DNA of 16,391 nucleotides. It comes from Isotricha intestinalis (taxonomy: Eukaryota; Ciliophora; Litostomatea; Vestibuliferida; Isotrichidae). This document shows positions 7,042 to 16,391 of the stretch, piece by piece. The notes beneath the pieces are model-generated. The model ran no database searches, was not told the DNA's origin, and was given only the letters and a program-made list of their open reading frames with translations. The first letter of the stretch is position 1; every line of letters begins with the position of its first letter. The translations under genes and the position numbers were made by a program. The stretch covers positions 1 to 16,391 of the forward strand of contig JAJJLU010004227.1 in NCBI GenBank assembly GCA_023807065.1, given 5' to 3'.

Positions 7042-10000
7042 ATGGAACATTCTCAAAAAACAAAAGAACCAAAACCTGATCCAAATCAAATTAATTTTAA
7101 AATTTATTTTGTGATGTCTACAGAAATTGGAAAATTAAACGTAGAAAAATTTTCTTCTGATAATCCAGAATACAAATATTGTGTTTGTGAAAAAACATTT
7201 CCATCTAAAAATAATAAATATCAAGCTTCCATTTTTTCTTTATCTTATAATATAAAAAAAACTAAACAAAATGATGTAATTAGCATTCTTTATAACAAGT
7301 GTAATTCTTCAGATAAATATAAATTAAAATTACATGATAATTATCTTTTTAATATAAAATTTAAAGTAACTGGAGGGTTTTACAATAAATTGTGGAAATT
7401 TCCAGATCAAGAAACAATTTCAGAAAAAACTCAATTTAATTATTATTCAGATTTTTTAAGGGAACAAAAGTTATCTGCAACATATACAAAAAGATGTTTA
7501 AATAGAGATATTGTTAAAGTTATGAATGAAAGTAAAACAATTGAATTTTCTTTTTTTCTAGATGTTTTTAAAGAAGTTTTTACAACTGATTTTGTTAAAC
7601 AAATACTATCTTTATTTAAAAAAGAAAAAATATATATTAAAGAAAAAATTGATCCAAAAACACATCAAGCTGTGATAAAAATAATTTTAAAAAATTCACA
7701 TAGAGTTCTGAATTTAGTTATAGGAAATAAAAAACAACAATTTGGAGATAAACTTTATTTATTTTTTATTTATTATTTTTATAATGTTTTACCTCAAGAA
7801 TTTCCAAATATGATTAATGAAAGAAAAAGAATATATAAATACACAGAAAAAAATTCTGAAATGGAAATTGAATTTGATTTAGTTGATTTATTTTTTCAAA
7901 ATAAAGAGATGTTTAAGAAAAATGATGATCAAAATATTTTAAATATGATTCAATATGTTGATTCTTATGAAAACCTTTTTTATCTTTTAAATCAATTTCA
8001 AAATTTTTCAACTTTTCTTAATTCTATTGTAATTCATAAAGAAAAAATAATTAATATATTAAAGAAAGAAAAAACATTTATAAATATAGAAGAAATTAAT
8101 CTACAACCAGAAGAAAAAGATTTTGAAAAAATTATAGATAATATAGATAAAATTCAAGTGTTTTCCCAAGAAAAACAATATAATTTCTTAAAGTTATCTA
8201 ATAATTTTTATGAAAGATTATTATCAAATTGTGGTAATAAAATGGAAAATTTATTAAAATTAAAACAAATATTTTCAAAAGAAGGAAATTTATCTCCTAA
8301 AATAAAAGAACAAATTGAGGAAAAAGAACATAATTATTGTGAAAGTATGATTAGAAATAATAATTTAAAAAATTCAAAAATGCTAGAATTTATAAAAAAG
8401 GATCCTTATTATAAAATTCCAAAAACTTCTTATAAATTTAATAAATATAAAAATGAAAATCTTATTTTAGAAAATATAAAGTTTGAAGAATTAAATAAAG
8501 AAGGTTCAGAAGGAATTAATTATTTCTTTAAATTATTTGATGAATTAAATTTTATACAAATTCTTTCTGAAAACTCATATATGAATTTAATAAAAGGATT
8601 AATTGAAAAAATCAACAAATTTGATCATTTTCATTTTATTTTTTATTTTGTTGATTTTTCTGATAAGAATAATTGGAAAATTTATAATCAAGTTCAAAAA
8701 AAATTTCTTAAATTATTAGAAGAGACTAGAGGTAATAATCCAAATATTCAAGAATATACTTTAAAATATATTTCTTTGAATTTACAAATAGGATATCAAA
8801 ATGAAGTAATAGAAATTTTAGAAAAAATAAACAAAATAACTCAAAAAGAATTATCAAAAACCATTATGATACAAACATTGGAGAGAACAAATGATAATCA
8901 AAAAAAACTAATTGATTTTATTATTAAAAATTTTGAACAAGATTTAAATGGAGCAAGTGAAAAAACTATTTCATTTCTTTTAGAAAAATTCCAAAACAAT
9001 CATCAGTCTTTCTATTATTTATTTATTAAATTCTCTCCATTAATTATGAAAGATGAAGATTTATATTCTGAAATAACAACTGAAAAATTTAAAATATTTA
9101 AATGTGTTAAAGATTTTGGATTTTATGATGACAAGATTTATTCAAATTTAGAATATATAAAGGGGACAAACAAATTTATAAATAAAGTTTATAATGATTT
9201 AAAAAACATGAATATAGATAATGATAAATATTTAATCATATACAAAATAAAAAATAATTTTAAAGAAAGAATTATATTATTATTTGACCAAAAAGGACAA
9301 GATTTATATAATCAAATAATGAATCAAATTAATATGCTTTTGCAATCTAAAGAAATATTAAAGGAAATTTTAGTGTTTTTAGCAAATTATTATCCAAGTT
9401 CTCCTGATAAACTAGTTATCTTAAATTTAAATAAAACTTTAGGAAAAATAAAATTATTAGACTATATAACCTATGAAAAAGATATAAATAAATATAAAGC
9501 AATATATGGAGGAAATGCAAGTAAATATAATAAATTTAATAATTCAAAATTTTTTAAAACATTATTTAAAATATCTGAAGGGGAAAATATTGAAGAAAAA
9601 TTACAATATACTGAAAATCTTTATAAATCATTAATTAATTTATTTAATGTAAATGATTTTGAAAAAATTGAGCCAAAAGTATTTGATATAATTTTAGAAA
9701 CAATTAAATCAAGAAAAATTCTCCAAAATGAAATTAATTTGTTAAAAAAATATTTTGGAAGAGATGATAACACTGAAAATATAGAAGAAACCTTAATGAT
9801 ACTTTCATCAAAAAACAGAATGAAAATTTCATTAAAAGGGATAAAAGTATTAATAAATGAATTAGGAGTTGAAAATAAGGGAGATTTTTATAATAAAATT
9901 GAAGAAATATTGGGTAAAATTGAAGAAAATCTTTCAATACAACAATTATCAGAAATTGTTGAATTTTTAAAACAATCAAATATTGATGTAATGGGAGAAA

Positions 10001-13000
10001 AATCATATATGGTTATTTTAAATCAATTAACAAATAAAGAAGAATTTATTAAATTTATGAAAGATAAAGAAGTTGAAGGTTTAAGAAATTTAGTTGAATT
10101 TGTTGGAGAAGATGATAATAGTTCATTAAAATCAAGTGATATACAAGATTTTATTAAATGTATTGAATTTATAGTAAAATTAAAAACTTATGCTAATTTA
10201 TCTGATAAAGAATTTTTTGATAAATTTATTGAAGAAACTAAAAATAATCAATTTAAAAATATTGAAGCATATATTAAGAAATCCAATCAAAATTTTTATG
10301 AAATTAAAGATTTATATACTAAAAATATTGATAAATCTGAATTTACTAAACAAAAGGTTAAAGATATTTATGCTCAATCAATATTTCTAATTTCTAATGA
10401 TGGGGAAAAATATGATTGTAAAGTTACTATTATATATAAAGATCAAGAACCAAAAAATATGAGTTTTGAAGAAGTTTTAGAAGTTAGAGATAGAGCCCTT
10501 TTAAAAAAAAAAGATGAAGAAGATAAAGAAAATTTTTATGAAACTGCACAAACATTTTCAACTTTAATTAATAAAATTGATACTTTAATTGATTTTATTG
10601 TTGAAATCTCTGAAAAAGGTTATCCTCAAGATATGAAATATACTATAAAAGTAACTAATGGAATTGGAAAAATAGAAGGAAAAGATATATCAAAAACCAT
10701 TTCAAATATAAGAAATTTGTTAGAAAAACAAAATGAATTACAAAAAGAATATTATTTAAAAGAACCTTTAATAAGATTTTTATATGGAAATCATTTTAGA
10801 TTATTTAATCAATTTTTAAGATATGATACTGTTGATTTAACTCATTTTCTTCAATATATAACAAATAATAATTATAAACCAATTGAATTCTATTTTAAAG
10901 CAGGAAAAGAAACAATAAAAGACTCTTTAGTAAATGTAAATGGATTTTTAAATGAATTATTTTCAAAAAATAATTTAAATAAAGATATAATCTTTAAAAA
11001 TAGTATTTTAATAAATCCTGATTATAAAGGATTAAAATCTCATTTTACATCAAAAGATGAAATGGAAAAAGAAGTGATAAATGATTGTTTACATTTAACA
11101 GGAAATATACCATCACCTCAGACTTTATTAATGTGTAATGAAGAAACAACATCAGAAGAAATAACTGCATTTTTATATAGAGCAATATTATGTGAATATA
11201 ATGCTCTTTTTATAATAATGAAAATTGAAAGTTTAGAAGTTGAAATTAGACAAGATATTTTAGATATATTAAATACTTTATTTATTCAAAATAGAAAAAA
11301 TATGAAATCTTGTTTATTATTTATATATGATGATATGACTACTGATATTATTCAAGAAATTAAAAAAATTAATGGACATAATATTTTAAATATTCCTGAA
11401 AATGATTTAAATAAAATTAATGATGATACTATTGAAATAATTTATTCTGATGCTTCAGGAGTTGGAAAATCAACTATAATTAAAGATGAAATTTTAAAGA
11501 ATAATAAAAATTATATTTATTGTCCTGTTGGAGGAGAATTTACTAGAGAAGAAGTTATTAAAAGATTAAAAAAGTTAAAAATAGATAAAAACTGTGTTAT
11601 TCATCTAGATTTAAATGATACTAGTAAAGTAAATTTAATGAAAGAATTTTTATTTTCTTTATTAATAACTAAATGGTATTCAAGAGGAGAAAATATATTT
11701 TATTTAGGTAATAAAATTAATATTAAAATTGAAGTTCCTTTTGGATTTACTGATTTTAAAAGAAAATTTCCTATTTTAAATTTATTTAAGAATAGAACAA
11801 TTTCAATAAATCAATTACCTCCTTTAAAAATATCACAAGAACTTTCTTCAAATATGCAAATAACATTTAATTATTTACAATTTTATAAAGATAATAAAAT
11901 AAGTAATTATAATATTAATATTCCAGGAATAACATCAAATGATTTTCAACCAAAAATAAATGCAATATCTTTAAATCAACAACAATGTCAAAGTTTATTA
12001 AATCAATATTTTAATGTCCCTAAATCAACATATTATCAAAAATTATGTTTTATAAATATTATAGCATCTCAATTAATATTTTTCACAAATAACTTTTATC
12101 TTGAAGTACAACAATTAAAAGAAGCAGGAAATTTACACACTATTAGAAATTTCATGATTGAAGGTTTAATAAAAAATACACAACATTTTACAAAAGGAGC
12201 ATATTCAAATTTAATTGAAAGTCAAGATATGTCTCAAAAAAGACAAACAGGAAAATATGATGAAGAAAAAGAATTACAAGAAGCAATAAAAAAATTAGAA
12301 AATAAAGAAGTAATATCATATAAACAAATAAAACCAAGTTTAATATTTTGTAATTTAGATGGTTCATTAAGTATAATAACAAATTGTGAACCAAATGAAA
12401 GGGAATATCAAGAATTAAAAAAACTATTTAATTCAGGTCATATAGGAGGTCAAAAATTAAATTTAATTGATTATCAAAATGCAAATGTAGAAATATTTTA
12501 TAAAGAAATTCAAAAAGTTTTAAATTTAAGATTGAATATTGATGAAATTAAAAAAGTTGTTGGTTCATATGTTTTTACTTCAGATAATTTTATAAAAATG
12601 ATTTTAATTCTTTTTAGAATTCAAGCTAATATTCCTGTTATTATGATGGGAGAAACTGGATGTGGAAAAACTTCTTTAATTAGAATTATATCTCAATTAC
12701 TTGCAAATGATAAAAAACCAAGAGATGAAAAAAAAGAAGAAGAAAAAAAGAATATTGATAAAAAAGATGATATTAATGAAATGAAAACTCTTAATATTCA
12801 TGCTGGAATTTCTGATAAAGATATTATAGATTTTATGGAAGGAAAAACAAAAGATAATGGAATTAATTTAATAGAAGAAATATATGAAGAAAAAGATTAT
12901 AAAAAAATAATAGAAGAATTAGAAAATGCAATTAATTCAATTGATGAAGATATCACAAAATTACCAAATGAAACAGAGGATCAATTAAAAATAAGAAAAG

Positions 13001-16000
13001 AAAATATAAAAAAGAATTTTGAAAATCAAATGAAAGAAATAAAAGAAAATATTTTAGAAAAAGAAAAAAAAGAATCTGTTAATATAAGAGAAAAAATTTG
13101 GGTATTTTTAGATGAAATAAATACATGTAATTCAATGGGATTAATAAGTGAAATGATGTGTAAACATACAATATATGGTAGAAAAATAAATAAAAAAGTT
13201 ACTTTTATTGCAGCTTGTAATCCTTATAGAACAATTACTAAAAAAATGGAAGTTATTGGTTTAGTTGATAAAAAAGAACATAAAGTTAGAAATTTAGTTT
13301 ATACTGTTAATCCACTCCCTTATTCTCTTCTAAATTATGTTTTTGATTTTGGAAAATTATCTGATGAAGATGAAGAAAAATATATTAAAAGTATTGTTTC
13401 AAAAACTATTATGGAAAAAAAAAATAATAATGAAATAAATGATGAAGAATTTAAGTATGCTCATGAACTTTCAACAAAAGCTATTGTACAAAGTCAAAAA
13501 TTTATAAGAGACAATAATGAAGCTTCATCAGTAAGTTTAAGAGAAGTAAGAAGATTTAATATATTTTTTGATTTCTTTTATGAATATTTATCAAATAAAA
13601 GAAAAATTAGAAATCATGAGATAGAGTCTCAATTTTTTAATTTATCAAAAAAAGACTTTTTAAAACAAGTAATAAATTTATCAATATTTATATGTTACTA
13701 TATAAGATTATCAAATAAACAATTAATATATAAATACACAGGAATAATGGAAAAAATATTCAAATGTGAATTTGAAGAGATTCCTAAAAGAGAAGAAGAA
13801 TTTATAGCATCAAATATAAATATAGGTCAAGGAATAGCAAAAAATAAAGCATTATTAGATAATTTATTTACATTATTTGTATGTGTTAATACTCAAGTTC
13901 CAGTATTTATATGTGGAAAACCAGGTTGTAGTAAATCACTTAGTGTTCAATTATTATTTAAAAGTATGAAAGGAGAAAATTCAGAAAATCCATTTTTCAG
14001 AACTTTACCTAAATTAGTTATGAATTCATATCAAGGTTCTAAAACAAGTACATCAAAAGGAGTTTTAAAAATATTTAATAAAGCAAGAGATGTAGTTAGA
14101 AACACAAAAAAAAGAAATGAATTAAATAGAATAAAAGATCAAGATAAATTTGTTGAAGAAAAAATTATATCAATGATATATTTTGATGAAATGGGACTTG
14201 CAGAAATTTCTCCAAATAATCCTTTAAAAGTAATTCATTCTCAATTAGAATATGATGAAAATGAAGATAAAGTTGCATTTGTTGGAATATCAAATTGGAC
14301 TTTAGATGCTTCTAAAATGAATAGAGGTATTTATTTAGCTATTCCTGATTCTGATGAAGAAAATTTACAAAAAACTGCTTTAACAATTGCTGAAAGTTAT
14401 GATAAAGAATTAATGAAAAATAATGAAGATTTCTTTAAAAATTTAGCAAGTACTTATTATGAATATAAATTACAATTAAATAATAATAATAAATTTCAAG
14501 ATTTTCATGGTGCTAGAGATTTTTATCATTTAATGAAAAATGCTACAAATTTAATTAGAGGAAATATGAATAATGATGAAAATTTAATTATTCAAAGTGG
14601 TACTCAAGCTTTAGAAAGAAATTTTGGTGGTATTTCTAAATTAGATGGAAAGAAAAATTCTGTAAATGTTATTCAAACCATTTTCAAAAAATATTATGAA
14701 AATATAAGACCAAAAAATGAATATGAAGTTGTTAATTGTATTAAAAATAATATTAAAGATAAAGAAGGAAGATATTTATTAGTTATTAGTAAAAGTTCTA
14801 TAAGTCCTTATTTATTAGGTAATATTTTAAATGAAATGGGTAAAGAACATATATTTTATTTAGGAAGTCAATTTGAAAATGATCAAATAGGAGAATTTTA
14901 TTCTGTTAAAATTTTAAATAAAATATTATCAATAATGGAACAAGGAAAAGTTCTTTTATTAAAAGATTTAGAATCAATTTATCCTTCATTATATGATTTA
15001 TTTAATCAAAACTTTACTGTTGTTTCAGATAAAAATTTTGCAAGAATTGCTTTAGGTTCTTCAAATAATTCTTTGTCTTTTGTACACAATGATTTTAAAT
15101 GTATTATTTTAGTTGATGAAAATGATATTGAAAAACAAGAAGCACCATTTTTAAATAGATTTGAAAAACATATTTTATCTTTTGAATCTTTATTATCTTC
15201 TGAAATTAAAAAAAGAGTTGATGAAATTGCTAAAATATTAAATAATATTAGTAAATTAGCTTATGATTTTTCTCCTAAATATAAATTTGATTTAGATAAA
15301 CAACTTATTAATTGTGATAAAGAAGAGTTATTGGGGATTGCTTATAATGTTAAAGATAAAAATATTAATGAAATTCCAATTGAAATTTTAAGAAAAATTG
15401 TTCCTACTTTTTCACAAGATATTATGGTTTCTTTAAAAGTTTCTAATTTTGAAAATAATAATGTTGAAACTTATAATAACATTTTTAGAATTTATTCTGA
15501 AGATGAACATTCTAATTTATCAAATTTCTTAGAAAAAACACAATCTAAATTCAATATTATTTATACTTTTTCTAGTATTTTAGAAAAAATTAATATTAAA
15601 AATAGAAATGGAAATGAAACTATTGAAAATAAAACCTTCAATTTAAAAATTAAAAGTGAATCAATCTATAGAATTTCAATTGTAAAATTAAAATCTGAAA
15701 ATGATTTAGATAAAGAATTATTAAATTTTGATGAAAATAGAGATTTAAATGTATGTATTTTACAATTTCAACCTTCTGATACTGAAAAAATGAATTCAAT
15801 TAAATTTTATTTAGAAAATTATATTAAAGAAAATCCAAATAGAAAAGGATTACAAAAAAAATTATTTGTTTTTATGATTCATTTATTTAGAATTGAAAGA
15901 GAATTTAAACAAGAAGTAAAACAATTAAAAATATTTGCAAATGAAGAAGAAAAATTAAAAGAAAAAGAAGAAGAAGAAAAAGAGAAAAAAAGAAAGGAAA

Positions 16001-16391
16001 GGAAAATTATTAAAAATGAAACTTTAATATCTCATTTAGCAGATTGTAATCAAATATTTATAGATAATATAAATGGATTAAATGTTTCAATAAATGAAAT
16101 TTTACAAAAAACAAATAAAGAAGTTTTTGAAATAAAAGAATTAATAGATTTAGAAAAAGAAATAAAAGATAATACATATAGTTCTTTTTCTTCAATAAGA
16201 TATAATTTCAAGAATAAAATAGATGATTTTATTAATAATGATTATCAAAAAGAAATAACTCAAAAAATAATAACAAATAATGAATTCCAAGAAAAAATAA
16301 AAACAATAATGAACAGAGAAATAGAAAATTCAAATAATATTGCAGAAACATTATTTAAAGATCCAAATGGATTAAAAAAGGATGATGTAGA
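7042..16391 (+). CDS. RNF213: RNF213 (mysterin)-like giant AAA+ protein, 3' end outside window
   Basis: A single open frame of 3116 codons runs off the right edge. RNF213 is a dynein-like AAA+ ring fused to an E3 ubiquitin ligase. In vertebrates it ubiquitylates proteins and bacterial LPS and coats lipid droplets. Residues 1 to about 1130 form a mostly helical, unrecognised arm. About 1140-1340 resembles the RNF213 segment before the ring (LEVRDRALLKK). AAA1 (about 1340-1450) is degenerate, with IPSPQTLLMCNEETTSEE. AAA2 has a P-loop SGVGKST (1472-1478) and HLDLND. AAA3 has GETGCGKT (1870-1877), FLDEINTCN (DE 2024-2025) and AACNPYR (2058-2063). AAA4 has GKPGCSKS (2292-2299), YFDEMGLAEISP (DE 2382-2383) and GISNWTLDASKMNRG. 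AAA5 and AAA6 follow, with PFLNRFEKHIL and a Lys/Glu-rich tract at about 2966-2990. The two catalytic sites, AAA3 and AAA4, are intact. The RING, expected several hundred residues further on, is not in view, so ligase activity is inferred from the family. The ATG at 7042 is the first in frame. Confidence 0.93.
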   Translation, partial: MEHSQKTKEPKPDPNQINFKIYFVMSTEIGKLNVEKFSSDNPEYKYCVCEKTFPSKNNKYQASIFSLSYNIKKTKQNDVISILYNKCNSSDKYKLKLHDNYLFNIKFKVTGGFYNKLWKFPDQETISEKTQFNYYSDFLREQKLSATYTKRCLNRDIVKVMNESKTIEFSFFLDVFKEVFTTDFVKQILSLFKKEKIYIKEKIDPKTHQAVIKIILKNSHRVLNLVIGNKKQQFGDKLYLFFIYYFYNVLPQEFPNMINERKRIYKYTEKNSEMEIEFDLVDLFFQNKEMFKKNDDQNILNMIQYVDSYENLFYLLNQFQNFSTFLNSIVIHKEKIINILKKEKTFINIEEINLQPEEKDFEKIIDNIDKIQVFSQEKQYNFLKLSNNFYERLLSNCGNKMENLLKLKQIFSKEGNLSPKIKEQIEEKEHNYCESMIRNNNLKNSKMLEFIKKDPYYKIPKTSYKFNKYKNENLILENIKFEELNKEGSEGINYFFKLFDELNFIQILSENSYMNLIKGLIEKINKFDHFHFIFYFVDFSDKNNWKIYNQVQKKFLKLLEETRGNNPNIQEYTLKYISLNLQIGYQNEVIEILEKINKITQKELSKTIMIQTLERTNDNQKKLIDFIIKNFEQDLNGASEKTISFLLEKFQNNHQSFYYLFIKFSPLIMKDEDLYSEITTEKFKIFKCVKDFGFYDDKIYSNLEYIKGTNKFINKVYNDLKNMNIDNDKYLIIYKIKNNFKERIILLFDQKGQDLYNQIMNQINMLLQSKEILKEILVFLANYYPSSPDKLVILNLNKTLGKIKLLDYITYEKDINKYKAIYGGNASKYNKFNNSKFFKTLFKISEGENIEEKLQYTENLYKSLINLFNVNDFEKIEPKVFDIILETIKSRKILQNEINLLKKYFGRDDNTENIEETLMILSSKNRMKISLKGIKVLINELGVENKGDFYNKIEEILGKIEENLSIQQLSEIVEFLKQSNIDVMGEKSYMVILNQLTNKEEFIKFMKDKEVEGLRNLVEFVGEDDNSSLKSSDIQDFIKCIEFIVKLKTYANLSDKEFFDKFIEETKNNQFKNIEAYIKKSNQNFYEIKDLYTKNIDKSEFTKQKVKDIYAQSIFLISNDGEKYDCKVTIIYKDQEPKNMSFEEVLEVRDRALLKKKDEEDKENFYETAQTFSTLINKIDTLIDFIVEISEKGYPQDMKYTIKVTNGIGKIEGKDISKTISNIRNLLEKQNELQKEYYLKEPLIRFLYGNHFRLFNQFLRYDTVDLTHFLQYITNNNYKPIEFYFKAGKETIKDSLVNVNGFLNELFSKNNLNKDIIFKNSILINPDYKGLKSHFTSKDEMEKEVINDCLHLTGNIPSPQTLLMCNEETTSEEITAFLYRAILCEYNALFIIMKIESLEVEIRQDILDILNTLFIQNRKNMKSCLLFIYDDMTTDIIQEIKKINGHNILNIPENDLNKINDDTIEIIYSDASGVGKSTIIKDEILKNNKNYIYCPVGGEFTREEVIKRLKKLKIDKNCVIHLDLNDTSKVNLMKEFLFSLLITKWYSRGENIFYLGNKINIKIEVPFGFTDFKRKFPILNLFKNRTISINQLPPLKISQELSSNMQITFNYLQFYKDNKISNYNINIPGITSNDFQPKINAISLNQQQCQSLLNQYFNVPKSTYYQKLCFINIIASQLIFFTNNFYLEVQQLKEAGNLHTIRNFMIEGLIKNTQHFTKGAYSNLIESQDMSQKRQTGKYDEEKELQEAIKKLENKEVISYKQIKPSLIFCNLDGSLSIITNCEPNEREYQELKKLFNSGHIGGQKLNLIDYQNANVEIFYKEIQKVLNLRLNIDEIKKVVGSYVFTSDNFIKMILILFRIQANIPVIMMGETGCGKTSLIRIISQLLANDKKPRDEKKEEEKKNIDKKDDINEMKTLNIHAGISDKDIIDFMEGKTKDNGINLIEEIYEEKDYKKIIEELENAINSIDEDITKLPNETEDQLKIRKENIKKNFENQMKEIKENILEKEKKESVNIREKIWVFLDEINTCNSMGLISEMMCKHTIYGRKINKKVTFIAACNPYRTITKKMEVIGLVDKKEHKVRNLVYTVNPLPYSLLNYVFDFGKLSDEDEEKYIKSIVSKTIMEKKNNNEINDEEFKYAHELSTKAIVQSQKFIRDNNEASSVSLREVRRFNIFFDFFYEYLSNKRKIRNHEIESQFFNLSKKDFLKQVINLSIFICYYIRLSNKQLIYKYTGIMEKIFKCEFEEIPKREEEFIASNINIGQGIAKNKALLDNLFTLFVCVNTQVPVFICGKPGCSKSLSVQLLFKSMKGENSENPFFRTLPKLVMNSYQGSKTSTSKGVLKIFNKARDVVRNTKKRNELNRIKDQDKFVEEKIISMIYFDEMGLAEISPNNPLKVIHSQLEYDENEDKVAFVGISNWTLDASKMNRGIYLAIPDSDEENLQKTALTIAESYDKELMKNNEDFFKNLASTYYEYKLQLNNNNKFQDFHGARDFYHLMKNATNLIRGNMNNDENLIIQSGTQALERNFGGISKLDGKKNSVNVIQTIFKKYYENIRPKNEYEVVNCIKNNIKDKEGRYLLVISKSSISPYLLGNILNEMGKEHIFYLGSQFENDQIGEFYSVKILNKILSIMEQGKVLLLKDLESIYPSLYDLFNQNFTVVSDKNFARIALGSSNNSLSFVHNDFKCIILVDENDIEKQEAPFLNRFEKHILSFESLLSSEIKKRVDEIAKILNNISKLAYDFSPKYKFDLDKQLINCDKEELLGIAYNVKDKNINEIPIEILRKIVPTFSQDIMVSLKVSNFENNNVETYNNIFRIYSEDEHSNLSNFLEKTQSKFNIIYTFSSILEKINIKNRNGNETIENKTFNLKIKSESIYRISIVKLKSENDLDKELLNFDENRDLNVCILQFQPSDTEKMNSIKFYLENYIKENPNRKGLQKKLFVFMIHLFRIEREFKQEVKQLKIFANEEEKLKEKEEEEKEKKRKERKIIKNETLISHLADCNQIFIDNINGLNVSINEILQKTNKEVFEIKELIDLEKEIKDNTYSSFSSIRYNFKNKIDDFINNDYQKEITQKIITNNEFQEKIKTIMNREIENSNNIAETLFKDPNGLKKDDV

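Noticed and set aside
9734..12394. Open frames at 9734-10006 (minus), 10190-10390 (plus) and 12188-12394 (minus)
   Set aside because: All are inside the RNF213-like frame on another frame or strand, and have the Leu/Ile/Phe bias of shadow frames.
7042..16391. Midasin, dynein heavy chain or another multi-AAA protein in place of RNF213
   Set aside because: Those share a six-AAA layout, but GKPGCSKS, DEMGLAEISP and NWTLDASKMNRG are RNF213 signatures, and AAA5 (PFLNRFEKH) also matches RNF213.
1..16391. tRNA, rRNA, CRISPR, transposon or viral content
   Set aside because: No cloverleaf-like GC-richer blocks, no regularly spaced repeats, and no transposase, reverse transcriptase or capsid-like frames were seen.

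Overview
The window comes from the nuclear genome of a very AT-rich microbial eukaryote, roughly four-fifths A+T by eye. The evidence is the content: EFL1, a UBTD-type ubiquitin-domain protein, an RNF213 (mysterin)-like giant AAA+ protein, and relics of dyskerin and ubiquitin. All of these are eukaryotic families. The intact genes use the standard code, with TAA as stop and CAA for Gln, and show no introns inside their reading frames. I cannot name the lineage. AT-rich amoebae, anaerobic fungi or other protists all remain possible.

Layout. The left end (1-3078) is mostly decayed sequence. It holds the 5' tip of an unidentified minus-strand gene (1-104), a broken plus-strand ubiquitin unit followed by a second ubiquitin-like unit (174-655), and a nearly full-length minus-strand dyskerin/CBF5 pseudogene (1052-2376) carrying stops and frameshifts. 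About 700 bp with no assignable gene follow. From 3079 on the genes are intact. A minus-strand EFL1-like GTPase (3079-5175) stops where domain IV should begin. It is divergently paired, across a 220-bp T-rich spacer, with a plus-strand UBTD1/2-like protein (5396-6397) that has an acylation-type N terminus. A faint third ubiquitin-like relic lies near 6715-6942. From 7042 to the right edge runs one uninterrupted frame of at least 3116 codons encoding the N-terminal arm and the AAA+ core of an RNF213-like protein. The E3 (RING) part would lie beyond the window.

Biology. Two themes recur. One is ubiquitin: ubiquitin relics, a ubiquitin-domain adaptor and a giant ubiquitin-ligase-family ATPase. 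The other is ribosome biogenesis: EFL1, which releases eIF6 from pre-60S subunits, and dyskerin, which pseudouridylates rRNA but is dead here. No operon-like link is implied, since these are separate eukaryotic transcription units. The most interesting points are the short EFL1 without domains IV/V, the RNF213-like core outside animals with a large charged insertion in AAA3 and a new N-terminal arm, and the clustering of decaying ubiquitin copies around intact ubiquitin-pathway genes.
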